DNA of 51,054 nt from Candidatus Liptonbacteria bacterium (GCA_016186635.1 JACPLI010000029.1:1-51054), one strand, 5' to 3'; positions 9,990 through 19,378 are shown, counted from the first letter of the stretch. Notes: a model not told the origin generated them from the sequence alone. A program made the numbers and translations.

Positions 9990-10153
9990 CCCGTTAGAAA
10001 TATATAAATTTTATATACTACGACTTTACTACGACTATGTTTCCCGAGAAATATTTGCTTTGTCCGAGCAAACATTTCTAACGAGATTCATATCCTTATT
10101 ATAGCACCGCGCCTTTCTTGCGGCAATCCCGCTCGTAAGATACTATATGCGTA

Positions 10154-11029
10154 ATGCAATTTTTGAGGACCATCGGGGAGAGCGTCTACTCGCCGGATTT
10201 CTACCGCGCGCTCCGCGCGAGACCACTTTCGTTCTCGCTGAAATATTATTACTCGCTCGCCGCAATCGTCGCGGTGGTGGGTACTGCGTTCGTTTCACTC
10301 TATCTTCCGCAGGCACAGCCCCAGTTGAGGGCTTTTTTTGAGAACGCAGTGAACGCATTCCCGGCAGAGCTTGCGGTGACGTTCAAGGATGGAGCGGCCT
10401 CGGCGAACGTGAAGGAACCCTACTTTATCAAGTATCCGCGGGCGCTCGGCGGAGCGAGCGAAACGGGTGGGAGCGGGGCGGCTGATGGAAAGCCGCCGGA
10501 ATATCTCCTCGTGATTGACACTGCTTCCCCGCTCTCCATCGAAAAGTTCAGGAGTTACGGCGCTGCGGCGCTCCTCGCGAAACGGGACCTTGCGGTTGCG
10601 GGACGGCGGGGTGAAGTGCGGGTGTACTCCCTCGAGCTGGTTCCCGACGTTACCGTGGACAAAGCGTGGGTCGAGAAAACGGTGGGGCAGTTTACGCCAT
10701 ATCTCAAGTTTGTGGGGCCCATTCTCGTACTTCTCTTTTTCATCCTTATTCTTGCGCTTTTTACTTTTGAACTTGTGTATCTTTTTGTGAGCGCGCTTCT
10801 CGTGTGGGGGCTTTTGCGGCTCAAAGGCATCAAAACGGGATACGGGGCGGCATACCGCACTGGCATCCACGCCATCACGCTCGGTATTTTCGTGAATATC
10901 GCGGCAATGGCGTTTCAAATTCCTCTTGGCGTCCCATTTCTCTTCACCATTCTCATGCTCGCCGTGGTCGCGGTGAACTGCAGGAAAGAGGGGATTGTTT
11001 CATCCTCATCCCCGTTGTCCTCGTCATAA
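10154..11029 (+). CDS. Membrane protein (DUF1189-like)
   Basis: Several TM segments and overall layout. Confidence 0.5.
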   Translation: MQFLRTIGESVYSPDFYRALRARPLSFSLKYYYSLAAIVAVVGTAFVSLYLPQAQPQLRAFFENAVNAFPAELAVTFKDGAASANVKEPYFIKYPRALGGASETGGSGAADGKPPEYLLVIDTASPLSIEKFRSYGAAALLAKRDLAVAGRRGEVRVYSLELVPDVTVDKAWVEKTVGQFTPYLKFVGPILVLLFFILILALFTFELVYLFVSALLVWGLLRLKGIKTGYGAAYRTGIHAITLGIFVNIAAMAFQIPLGVPFLFTILMLAVVAVNCRKEGIVSSSSPLSSS

Positions 11030-11179
11030 GTCATCGGTTATAGGTCATAAGTCATAGGAGAATTTCTACAAGTAAGTCAAGACTTGTAACAATTTTCTCT
11101 ATGTGAGTATACTCTCGATAGAGTTCTTTGACATAGCGTAGTAAAGAGCATTATAAAGGCCGAAATATATACCTAAATC

Positions 11180-11866
11180 ATGAAAAAAATTACGTTGTGT
11201 CTCGTTATTCTGGTGTTGGGGCTGGGTTTGCAGGGGGGGATGGTGCGCGCCGAAACGGTGGGTACGAACGTGAGAGCTTTAGACGTGGCAGAAGCTGCCG
11301 CAATGCAGGAGCAGCTCACCATGTTGAAAGCTGCGGTTGCGGATCTGGAAGCACAAGTAGTGCTACGGCGCGTCTTGCAGCAAACGCTCGATGTCCTGAA
11401 TGTGCTCGTGCGTGAGGTGAAGGATAAACTGGAAAATCCGAACCTTGCGGCCCGGGAAAAGACAATGATAGGCGGTGGACTCGCCGGAGTTTCGAGACAA
11501 CTCCTTTCGCTCCGAGACACGCTGAGTGCTCCCGCCTCTCCAAAACCGATTGCTCGTGCGCGTCCGTTGCCCCAGGTGAAGATGGAGCCAGTGGTAGCGG
11601 AGCAGCCGGAAGTAATGAAGCAATCCGAAGAACTGGCGGCAGTTGCAGTAAGCGAACCGAGTAAATCCGCTGAAGCCGCGGTGATTCCGAAGGAAGCTTC
11701 CAAGGAAGCGCAGACCGCCTCGCTTTCGGAGAAAGGGGGATGGTCCACTCCGCTTGCGGTAGTGCTTGTGCTTTTGGGAATTGGAGCGTTCCTGTGGTGG
11801 CGCGGAAGAGAGAAGAAAGAAGTTCAAGTGTTGCCCGCAGTCCCGACTGAAAATCCCCCACACTAG
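11180..11866 (+). CDS. Secreted, C-terminally membrane-anchored hypothetical protein
   Basis: N-terminal signal peptide, coiled coil, C-terminal TM. Confidence 0.55.
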   Translation: MKKITLCLVILVLGLGLQGGMVRAETVGTNVRALDVAEAAAMQEQLTMLKAAVADLEAQVVLRRVLQQTLDVLNVLVREVKDKLENPNLAAREKTMIGGGLAGVSRQLLSLRDTLSAPASPKPIARARPLPQVKMEPVVAEQPEVMKQSEELAAVAVSEPSKSAEAAVIPKEASKEAQTASLSEKGGWSTPLAVVLVLLGIGAFLWWRGREKKEVQVLPAVPTENPPH

Positions 11867-11879
11867 GGGGATTTTCAGT
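11846..11879 (+). terminator. 14-bp hairpin with the CDS stop codon in its loop region
   Basis: actgaaaatccccc / gggggattttcagt, loop acacta; TAG at 11864-11866. Confidence 0.7.
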
Positions 11880-11914
11880 TGCAAGCGAAGAAATAATCGG
11901 TACAATTCCTTTCA

Positions 11915-12604
11915 ATGCGCCACTCGTTCGGAAAAACGATCGTCATCTCTCTTGGGGGCTCCGTTGCCTTTCCCGACGGCATCAACTCCCGATTTCTCCT
12001 GGAGTTTCGCAATGTAATAGAGGGATTTGTGAAACAGGGGAAGAAATTTGTGATCGTGGTGGGTGGAGGAGGAATTTGCCGGGTTTACCAGCGCGCCGCC
12101 GCGGAAATTGCTCCTATTACTGACGACGATAAAGACTGGATCGGAATTTATGCGACACGCTTCAATGCTTCGCTCGTCCGAAGCATATTCGGAGCGCGGG
12201 CACACCCTCTATTGATTCAAGAACCCCGGAAAATGAAAAAACTTTCTCACCCAGTTACCTTCGCGGGCGGCTGGAAACCGGGCTGGTCTACGGACTTTAT
12301 GGCAACCATGCTTGCGGCGGACTTTGGAGCGAAAGAGGTCATCAATATCGGGAAGCCGAGGTTCGTTTACGACAAGAATCCCGATGCGCACCAGGGGGCG
12401 AAGCCCTTCCGCGAACTGCGCTGGAAGGAGTACCGCGCGCAGATGCCCAAAAAATGGACCCCGGGTTTCCACGCGCCGGTTGACCCCGTCGCCGCGAAGT
12501 TTTGCGAGAAGCACAATATGAAAATGTTCGTTGTGGGCGCGAACCTCAAGAATCTCGCGTCGTTGTTGAAAGGGGAGGAGTTTGAGGGTACGATTATTCA
12601 ATAA
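11915..12604 (+). CDS. pyrH: UMP kinase / amino acid kinase family
   Basis: VISLGGSVAFPDGIN, VVGGGGICRVYQ, STDFMATMLAADFGA. Confidence 0.75.
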   Translation: MRHSFGKTIVISLGGSVAFPDGINSRFLLEFRNVIEGFVKQGKKFVIVVGGGGICRVYQRAAAEIAPITDDDKDWIGIYATRFNASLVRSIFGARAHPLLIQEPRKMKKLSHPVTFAGGWKPGWSTDFMATMLAADFGAKEVINIGKPRFVYDKNPDAHQGAKPFRELRWKEYRAQMPKKWTPGFHAPVDPVAAKFCEKHNMKMFVVGANLKNLASLLKGEEFEGTIIQ

Positions 12605-13356
12605 TGAAAAAAATAATTACAATCGTTGGCGTAGTTGTCCTTTTAGGACTTGGCGGATTTGCAGTAACAAAATTTTCTCGACCCGCAGATCCCGATCTTG
12701 CAGGAAAGGAAAAGGCAATTGCTCAGATTAAAGAAAAGTATTCGAGAGAGAGAAATCCAGAGGTTTACATTCTTTCTCAACCGAAAGAAATCGCGATGCC
12801 GGAAAGTTTTGCGGCATATCCTTTGAATAATTATCTGGGGCTTGAATTCAGAGTTCCCGAAACGAATCAGTTAGATAAACAATCGGAGAAGTTTCGATCG
12901 ATGAAAAAACTTCTTTTCCCAAATGGGAAGTCGCTGATAGTGTCGTATGCTGCTGGTACAAGTACGCCTAGAGCTGAACTGTCGACACTATTTAATAAAG
13001 AGGATGCTGAAAAGTTTATGCCCGTAGGCGGAGATACGATATATTCTTGGTACGCATTTCGAAATTTTGTTTTAGAAAGCAGTCCGGATAATTTAAGCAC
13101 TTCTATGACGATTCCAGAAATAGAAGCGAGAGAAGTGGCTATCAAGTGGAAGCGCTCTGATGTATTCGTAGCGCCAAATAGCAAGGTCTATTCATTTGAG
13201 ACTTCGAACGGGAAGGGGTTTTTATCGGAAGCAGCAAAGGGTAGTAGGATGATTGCGCTTTTCTTTGGTCCATATACATACGAACTCGCACTCTCCCCAG
13301 GATTTTCTGAGAGAGACGTTGATGTTATTCTTGCATCTGCGCGGCGAGTGGAGTAG
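12604..13356 (+). CDS. Hypothetical protein with N-terminal TM
   Basis: ORF track; ATG overlaps the preceding stop. Confidence 0.5.
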   Translation: MKKIITIVGVVVLLGLGGFAVTKFSRPADPDLAGKEKAIAQIKEKYSRERNPEVYILSQPKEIAMPESFAAYPLNNYLGLEFRVPETNQLDKQSEKFRSMKKLLFPNGKSLIVSYAAGTSTPRAELSTLFNKEDAEKFMPVGGDTIYSWYAFRNFVLESSPDNLSTSMTIPEIEAREVAIKWKRSDVFVAPNSKVYSFETSNGKGFLSEAAKGSRMIALFFGPYTYELALSPGFSERDVDVILASARRVE

Positions 13357-13406
13357 AAATAGTGCTATTGGAGGGTTCGCCTAGCGGCTATGGCACACGG
13401 CTTGTT

Positions 13407-13457
13407 CCCGATTTGTCCAAAGATTCAAGCAGGCGTAGAATCTTTGGGAACAAATCG
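13407..13457 (+). ncRNA. Hairpin inside the tRNA-Ser insertion
   Basis: cgatttgt-ccaaagattc pairs with gaatctttgg-ga-acaaatcg (18 bp, one 2-nt bulge). Confidence 0.6.
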
Positions 13458-13473
13458 CAATCCCGTATAAAGC

Positions 13474-13560
13474 GGAAGGGTGCAGGAGTGGTTTAACTGG
13501 CAGTCCTGGAAAGACTGTGTACTAGAAATAGTACCGCGAGTTCGAATCTCGCCCCTTCCG
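13474..13560 (+). tRNA. tRNA-Ser(GGA), nested inside tRNA-Ser(UGA)
   Basis: Acceptor ggaaggg/cccttcc, anticodon arm cagtc-CTGGAAA-gactg, variable arm gtacta-gaaa-tagtac, G73. Confidence 0.93.
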
Positions 13561-13639
13561 CTTTATACGGGAGAAAGCGTGCGGGAGCAATCCCTCGTGG
13601 GTTCGAGTCCCACACCCTCCGCAAGTCAAAGTTTTTTCC

Positions 13640-13868
13640 GCCTGCTAAGAATAACCGACAAAGGGAGCGCAAGTTCCCGAGCCACTCGGGAGCTGCCTGC
13701 GATGAGCAGTGCCGGAACCTCGCCGTTACGAAGAGGAAGCTGATACACGTTACCGAAGGGTAACCGTCAGCATGAGGTCCGGAGCGGCGACGCCCGGGTG
13801 AAAACAAGGTGGTACCACGAACACCCTCGTCCTTGTTCCTGGATTAGTCGAACAAGCGGGGTGTTTTT
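13640..13868 (+). promoter_or_regulatory. T-box riboswitch-like leader with antiterminator/terminator
   Basis: aacaagg-TGGTACC-acg..cgt-ccttgtt antiterminator (13803-13837) competing with terminator aacaccc..cttgtt/aacaag..gggtgtt-ttt (13820-13868). Confidence 0.75.
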
Positions 13869-13871
13869 AAT

Positions 13872-13901
13872 TTGACATTTGTAATACAGTTGTAATACAA
13901 T
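13872..13901 (+). promoter_or_regulatory. Sigma-70-like promoter
   Basis: TTGACA-N18-TACAAT, directly after the T-box terminator. Confidence 0.6.
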
Positions 13902-13934
13902 GTAATTGCCGATAATTAAACACCTACCAACGCA

Positions 13935-14267
13935 ATGCCAGATGACAGCAAGGATTACGTGATTAACTTGCGGGTTTCAAGGGCGACGTACGATAAAATA
14001 AAGCGAAAGGCCGTGGAGAACAAAGAAAGCATATCGAATCTCATCCGCAAAGCCATTGATGACAGCGCGGAGATCATCGGCGACCTTTCGAGTGAGATCC
14101 TCGGCAAGCGGGATAAGTTCAAAGATGTCGTGGGATACCACAAAGCGAAAGCCGCGCGGGACTTGGAGTGCGCCCGGTGTGGCACCGCGATTGCGGCGGG
14201 CGGCGTGGTTACCGTCGGCGAAACCGAAGGTGCCAAAAAGTTCTTTTTCTGCGAGAATTGCAAGTAA
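13935..14267 (+). CDS. Small protein with RHH-like N-terminus and C-terminal zinc ribbon
   Basis: NLRVSRATYDKIKRKA plus CARC...CENC. Confidence 0.55.
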   Translation: MPDDSKDYVINLRVSRATYDKIKRKAVENKESISNLIRKAIDDSAEIIGDLSSEILGKRDKFKDVVGYHKAKAARDLECARCGTAIAAGGVVTVGETEGAKKFFFCENCK

Positions 14268-15700
14268 TGGCGTGGCCGAGCACAAAGGTTCCGCGGCGGG
14301 CGTTCGAAATCGTGCGCGTATGCGCAAAGTATTTTCTTTTCCACAAGTTTACTTCCCGCCGGAAGGAGGGACTGGGGAAGCGCCTCAAGCGCGCGTGCGA
14401 GGAGTTGGGGCTCGCATTCGTGAAAATCGGGCAGATTCTTTCCATGCGGTACGACCTTCTCCCGCGAGAGGATTGCGAGGCGCTGCAGGGGCTTCTTGAC
14501 GACGTGAATCCCATTCCGGCTGCGACCATCGTCCGGATTATTGAAGTGGAGTACGGTGTGCCCTTGGACGCGGTGTTTTCGGAGTTTGACGAAACGCCGC
14601 TCGGGTCGGCATCCGTAAGCCAAGTGCACAAAGCCCGGACGCGGGACGGCGTTGCCGTTGCCGTGAAAGTGAAGCGTCCCGGCGCTGATGCCAAGTTTGC
14701 GAGCGACATTGTGATTCTGAAGTCGCTTGCGCGCATCGGCATGTTTTTTTCGCCCACGCTCCGGCACGTGCGGGCGGTGGAGTTGGTGCGCTATTTCGAG
14801 CGCTGGATACGGCAGGACCTCGACTTCGTACAGGAAGTGCGAAACATAAAACGCATCAAAGAACAATACCGATTCGGCGAGCGCAATTTCCGCGCCGATT
14901 TGGGAAAAGGCGTATTCATCGCGCCGTTCGAAAATCTTTGCGCCGCGAACGTCATCGTCATGGATTTCGTGGACGGCATTCCCATGAACCGGAAGGAAGA
15001 ACTGCGAACGCGCGCGGACTATGACGTGGAAAAAAGCGTGCGGACGTACGTCAACGCCGCCATGCGCAACTGGTTCAGGGAAGACAACGACGTGTATCTT
15101 TTTCAGGCGGACCCGCATCTCTCGAACATCCTCGCGCTGCCGCATGGGGACGCCGCGAACGTTGACTGTGGGCTTGTGTCCGAGCTCTCGCGCAGGGAAG
15201 CGGTGCAATGCAAAAGGTTGATTATGGCGGTGTACGCGAGAAATCTTGAAGACATTCTGCGAATCGCCGCAGAGATAACGGGCACGGACTACCCTGCGTA
15301 TGCGCCGGTGCTGCGCCCCGATTTTGTGAGGTATCTCGAGCAAACGCGGCATGAGGGTCTTGGATTTTGGTTTTTGGAATTCGTGAGAATCATGGTGAAG
15401 CACAGAATAAAATTCCCGCTGTTTCTTACCACGTTTGGCAGAACGAATGTGGTGCTCGACGGACTGATTGCGACCTATCTTCCGGGGAAGAGCACACTCG
15501 ACATTCTCGGGAAGGAGTTGCGCCGGCAGGCAATCAAAGAAATGATTGCGAACGTGGTGGGCGGAGACTGGCTTGGGGTTGCCTATGCGCTCACGGAGAA
15601 GATAAAGAAGAGTCCGCGGCTTGTGACAAAGGTTATTGACAGGTATTTCGAAGACCCGCTCCGGGCGGTGCGGGATTTTGCGGAAGCCGTTCGAGCTTAG
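14267..15700 (+). CDS. AarF/UbiB/ABC1-family kinase
   Basis: EELGLAFVKIGQILSMRYDLLP, PLGSASVSQVHKA, VAVKVKRPG, QADPHLSNI. Confidence 0.9.
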   Translation: MAWPSTKVPRRAFEIVRVCAKYFLFHKFTSRRKEGLGKRLKRACEELGLAFVKIGQILSMRYDLLPREDCEALQGLLDDVNPIPAATIVRIIEVEYGVPLDAVFSEFDETPLGSASVSQVHKARTRDGVAVAVKVKRPGADAKFASDIVILKSLARIGMFFSPTLRHVRAVELVRYFERWIRQDLDFVQEVRNIKRIKEQYRFGERNFRADLGKGVFIAPFENLCAANVIVMDFVDGIPMNRKEELRTRADYDVEKSVRTYVNAAMRNWFREDNDVYLFQADPHLSNILALPHGDAANVDCGLVSELSRREAVQCKRLIMAVYARNLEDILRIAAEITGTDYPAYAPVLRPDFVRYLEQTRHEGLGFWFLEFVRIMVKHRIKFPLFLTTFGRTNVVLDGLIATYLPGKSTLDILGKELRRQAIKEMIANVVGGDWLGVAYALTEKIKKSPRLVTKVIDRYFEDPLRAVRDFAEAVRA

Positions 15701-15748
15701 CTTTCTTTTCTCTGATACAATCGGATATTGTTGGGCAGGGCATCATTC

Positions 15749-16066
15749 ATGAAATTCAACCTCGAGTCCATAATCAAAACCATCACGAAGCCGTGGACTC
15801 CGGTGCGGCTGGACACTTTTGACGACAAGGCGTTGTGGATCGCAATGTTCCACGGCGAGTACCACGAGCACTCGCACGAGTACGACGAATTCTTTTTGGT
15901 ATATCGCGGCGCGATTACCATATGGACGGAGAAGGGGAGTATCGAACTCAAAGAGGGCGAGGGATACACGGTTCCGAAAGGAGTGAAACACAAGCCAAGC
16001 GCGAACATCCCTTCCTATGTTTTGATGGTTGATGCGGAGGCGTCGAGCACAGCAAAACAGGCGTAA
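15749..16066 (+). CDS. Cupin domain protein
   Basis: HEHSHEYDEFFLVYRGAITI...EGYTVPKGVKHKP. Confidence 0.85.
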   Translation: MKFNLESIIKTITKPWTPVRLDTFDDKALWIAMFHGEYHEHSHEYDEFFLVYRGAITIWTEKGSIELKEGEGYTVPKGVKHKPSANIPSYVLMVDAEASSTAKQA

Positions 16067-16131
16067 TTCTTGCGGTTCCGCGCGCATACTCTATAATTCC
16101 TCGCAACAGAGATTTCTCAATCGCAGTCACC

Positions 16132-17166
16132 ATGACGCAACGAACCATAACGCCGCGCGCGGAGCTCCACACCCATCTGGGCGCCGCCGTTGACCCTGTC
16201 ATCATGTGGACGATTGCGCACCGGCAGGGGATACGGCTCCCCGTGAAGGACTATTGGGCGTTCGAGGACATGATTACGATGTCCTCGAACGAGAAAAACA
16301 AGGGCGTGTATGAGATGGACAGGGACTACTACCACCTCACTGAACTTATCCAATCATCCCCGGAGGCAATTGAAGAAGCGGTGCATTCGGTCATAGGCGG
16401 CGGCTACCGCAAGTGCAACCTTGTTTTGCAGGAGCTCCGGTTCAGTCCGATGAAGCGGAACCGCACGGGAGAGCGCGACCTCGACTTTATCATCCTTGCG
16501 GCGCTGTGGGGAATGCGGCGCGCGATGGTGGAGTACCCGCAAGTGACCGCGGGGCTTCTCATTTGCCTCGACCGGACGTTTACGCCTGCGCAAAACGCGA
16601 TCACGCTCGAGAAGGCGATCCGCTACCACGCGGACGGCATTGTGGGCATTGACGTGGCGGGTCCCGACCACCACGCGTTTTCCATGGCGGCGCATGCGCC
16701 GCTTTTTGCACGCGCACGCGAGGCGGGGTTGGGACTCACCGTGCACGCGGGAGAGACTGGCAATCTTGAGGAACTCCAGTACGTGGTGCGCACGGTTCGT
16801 CCCCAGCGCATCGGGCACGGGCTCGCGGCGGCGCGCGACAAAAAACTCCTCAAAGAGATAGCGAAACAGGGAATCACCCTCGAGCTTTGCCCCACGTCAA
16901 ACCTTCGCAACAACATTTTGAAAAGCGTGGACGAATTGCGCACGATTATCCGCACGTTCCTTGATAACAGCGTGCGCATAACCATCAATACCGATGGACC
17001 CGAAATGTACCGGACGAGCGTGGTGAAAGAAGAAGAATTCCTTCTTGCGGAGGGCATTATGACGCGACAGGAAATCGAGCAGTGCACGAACTGGGCCTTT
17101 GAAGGGACATTTATCCCCCGTCTTCCCGTTACCCCGCGTGCGAGAGCGAAACGAGGTAGCCGATAA
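16132..17166 (+). CDS. add: Adenosine deaminase family protein
   Basis: AELHTHLGA, HAGETGN, RIGHG, LELCPTSN, ITINTDGP. Confidence 0.9.
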   Translation: MTQRTITPRAELHTHLGAAVDPVIMWTIAHRQGIRLPVKDYWAFEDMITMSSNEKNKGVYEMDRDYYHLTELIQSSPEAIEEAVHSVIGGGYRKCNLVLQELRFSPMKRNRTGERDLDFIILAALWGMRRAMVEYPQVTAGLLICLDRTFTPAQNAITLEKAIRYHADGIVGIDVAGPDHHAFSMAAHAPLFARAREAGLGLTVHAGETGNLEELQYVVRTVRPQRIGHGLAAARDKKLLKEIAKQGITLELCPTSNLRNNILKSVDELRTIIRTFLDNSVRITINTDGPEMYRTSVVKEEEFLLAEGIMTRQEIEQCTNWAFEGTFIPRLPVTPRARAKRGSR

Positions 17167-17890
17167 GAAGGAGTCCCGCGAGGAAGGGGAGCAGCACGCC
17201 GTACGTGCGTTCGTGCCCCGCACGGTGGTGAATTTCGGGAATCAAGTCCGAGGCGGCGATGTAGGTGAAAATGCCGGCGACCGCGGCGAGGAGGAAGCTC
17301 AACTGCCCCGCGAAGAATCCCGAGGCAAAGTAGCCCACAATCGCGCCCGCCACGGAGCAGAGCGAGGAGAGCACGTTCGCGGCGATGATTTTTACTTTCG
17401 ACCATCCGCGGTCGAGAAGAATCGCGAAGTCTCCGATTTCCTGCGGGATTTCGTGCGCGGCGATTCCCAATGCGGTTATGAGTCCCAGCGCGGGATTCGC
17501 CATCCATGCGAGCGCGATTACCACGCCGTCCAGAAAGTTGTGCAAACTGTCTCCCAATATGAGGAGCGGGGGCAGGGTTTCGGTGTGCGCTTCGTGCTTG
17601 CCTTCCTCCTCGTGCCGGTGCCCGTGCGTAACACGCATGAGCACCCGTTCCAGCGCGAAGAATATGACGAACCCCACAAGAAATGCCTGAAGCACCGGAT
17701 GGGATTCCTCAACCGCCTCGAGCGCCTCCGGAAGGATGTCGAGGAAGCTCACTCCCAGGAAGGCGCCCGCCGCGAAGCTGACGAGCGAGGTGACGTGCGG
17801 AGTGATGAACCGGGGCTTCCAGATAATCAAAAGCCCTCCCACGAGAGAGAAAAGCCCCGCAACAAGTCCATAGAATATGAGTTCGAGCAT
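17129..17890 (-). CDS. ZIP family metal transporter
   Basis: HNFLDGVVIALAW, AAHEIPQEIGDFAILL, His-rich loop. Confidence 0.92.
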   Translation of the reverse strand: MLELIFYGLVAGLFSLVGGLLIIWKPRFITPHVTSLVSFAAGAFLGVSFLDILPEALEAVEESHPVLQAFLVGFVIFFALERVLMRVTHGHRHEEEGKHEAHTETLPPLLILGDSLHNFLDGVVIALAWMANPALGLITALGIAAHEIPQEIGDFAILLDRGWSKVKIIAANVLSSLCSVAGAIVGYFASGFFAGQLSFLLAAVAGIFTYIAASDLIPEIHHRAGHERTYGVLLPFLAGLLLIGYLVSLSHAG

Positions 17891-18054
17891 GACGTTTCGT
17901 AAATGCAAATTACTTGCGTTTACTGAAATGGTACCTTCGGCGCGGGCGGTGTCAAGCGGGAGGCGGGAGTACGGCAATCGGGTGGAGGAGTGTCTTGAAA
18001 AAATGGTAGAATGGGAATGGTCGTAACAATAACCAATAATTCATCATTCATACT

Positions 18055-18462
18055 ATGCATGCATTGTTGCATCGTTTGGAGAATCGCGATTTGGGGATTC
18101 TCTTTGTGCGGATTGCGGTGGGGGTCGTGTTCCTGCACGCGGGGTGGGGGAAGTTATCGGATATGGCTCCGGTCGTGACGGGCTTCGTCGGGATGGGATT
18201 TCCGGCGTGGGTGGCGCACCTCGTGGCTTACTGCGAATTCCTTGGCGGCATCGCGGTGCTCCTCGGGATTTTTGTGCGGTACGCGGGAATAATCCTCGCG
18301 GTTATCATGCTCGTGGCGTTTTGGAAAGTGCACGCGGCGAACGGCTTCAGTCTCGCGAACGGGGGGTATGAATATGTATTCGTGCTCTTCTTCTCCGCAC
18401 TTGCGCTCGTGACGCAGGGCGCGGGGAAGTACTCGCTCGCACGGTTTCTCCGCGGGCAATAA
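18055..18462 (+). CDS. DoxX family membrane protein
   Basis: RIAVGVVFLHAGWGKL, AYCEFLGGIAVLLG. Confidence 0.85.
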   Translation: MHALLHRLENRDLGILFVRIAVGVVFLHAGWGKLSDMAPVVTGFVGMGFPAWVAHLVAYCEFLGGIAVLLGIFVRYAGIILAVIMLVAFWKVHAANGFSLANGGYEYVFVLFFSALALVTQGAGKYSLARFLRGQ

Positions 18463-18483
18463 GCAGGACATTCTCCTGCCCTT

Positions 18484-19035
18484 ATGACTTGGCTCCTTAT
18501 TGTATTAGCACTCTTTATTCAAGAGCCGGCTTCAACTGATGCCGCAATTTTCCAAGCAAGGCACCTCGGTTTGAATCTTTGGTTATTTAATTCCATTTGG
18601 GCCGCTGCCACAGTTGCCGACATATGGGTTGGTTATTTTTTGGGAAAATGGATTCAAAAGAGGTTTGCGGACGGAAAATTCGAAAAGTTTTCTCATACAT
18701 GGGCTGAAAGAGTTGAAAATTTCATCGGAGAGAGAGGGGAAAAATTTGCATTAGTTCTCTTGGGCATCATAAACTTTCCCTACCTCAATTCATTTCTCGC
18801 TTCCTGGCTTAAATTTCCATTCAAGAAAGTGTGCATCCTCATTTTTATCGGGGATGCAGTCTACTGGGTAATAGCATGGGGTATTAATCTTGGAGTGAGA
18901 AGTCTTATCACAGATTCCCGCCTCGCGCTGTATGTGGTGGTCGGCATTGGTCTTATATTCGCCATAGTTTCAAAAGCCATTCTTGACAGAGTACTAAAAT
19001 TAAATCTCAAAAATAAGGGTAAAGAAACAACATGA
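18484..19035 (+). CDS. Membrane protein of unknown function
   Basis: ORF with several TM segments; GYFLGKWIQKRF. Confidence 0.5.
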   Translation: MTWLLIVLALFIQEPASTDAAIFQARHLGLNLWLFNSIWAAATVADIWVGYFLGKWIQKRFADGKFEKFSHTWAERVENFIGERGEKFALVLLGIINFPYLNSFLASWLKFPFKKVCILIFIGDAVYWVIAWGINLGVRSLITDSRLALYVVVGIGLIFAIVSKAILDRVLKLNLKNKGKETT

Positions 19036-19268
19036 AATTCACAGTAAACAGCCTTATTTTCGAGAAATTCCCGGGATTGCACATCGGCGTGGTCGTAGCG
19101 AAGGGAGTGAATAATGCCGGCGGCGCGCTTGCGGAGGTTGAAACAAAACTTCGCGAAGAGGAAATTGCAGCGGCGGTGAAGGAGCTCAAAGAACTGGTGA
19201 AACGGTATTGCGGTGGAGTATGTATATACGCGGTGCTCGAAAAAGAAAACCCGAAGATGCCAATCTGA
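19032..19268 (+). CDS. Short B3/B4-domain-like protein, possibly truncated
   Basis: FPGLHIGVVVAKGVNNAGG resembles the N-terminus of B3/B4 proteins; only 78 aa. Confidence 0.5.
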   Translation: MKFTVNSLIFEKFPGLHIGVVVAKGVNNAGGALAEVETKLREEEIAAAVKELKELVKRYCGGVCIYAVLEKENPKMPI

Positions 19269-19277
19269 ACCTTGAGT

Positions 19278-19317
19278 CACAACATTCCAACATTCTATAG
19301 AATGTTGGAATGTTGTG
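19278..19317. repeat. Perfect 40-bp palindrome
   Basis: cacaacattccaacattcta / tagaatgttggaatgttgtg, no loop. Confidence 0.9.
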
Positions 19318-19378
19318 AAGGGTGTTCCCGATGGCTATTTGCATTTTGTTTCGGTTGCGCTACACTCAAACCCATAAC

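Larger units (their letters stand above)
13370..13621 (+). tRNA. Interrupted tRNA-Ser (UGA if spliced); halves about 13370-13404 and 13574-13621
   Basis: Acceptor ggagggt/accctcc, D stem gcc/ggc, long variable arm, T arm gtggg-ttcgagt-cccac and G73 are intact. Joining gives loop CTTGAAA. One 31-39 G.G mismatch. Confidence 0.7.

Noticed and set aside
13405-13573. Group I intron in tRNA-Ser
   Set aside because: Non-tRNA part is under 90 nt, with no recognisable group I core; the content is a hairpin plus a whole tRNA.
13955-15403. 482-aa minus-strand ORF
   Set aside because: Antisense to the convincing UbiB-like kinase; no recognisable domain; GC-rich shadow ORF.
16623-17507. 294-aa minus-strand ORF
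   Set aside because: Overlaps adenosine deaminase and ZIP transporter genes with no domain of its own.
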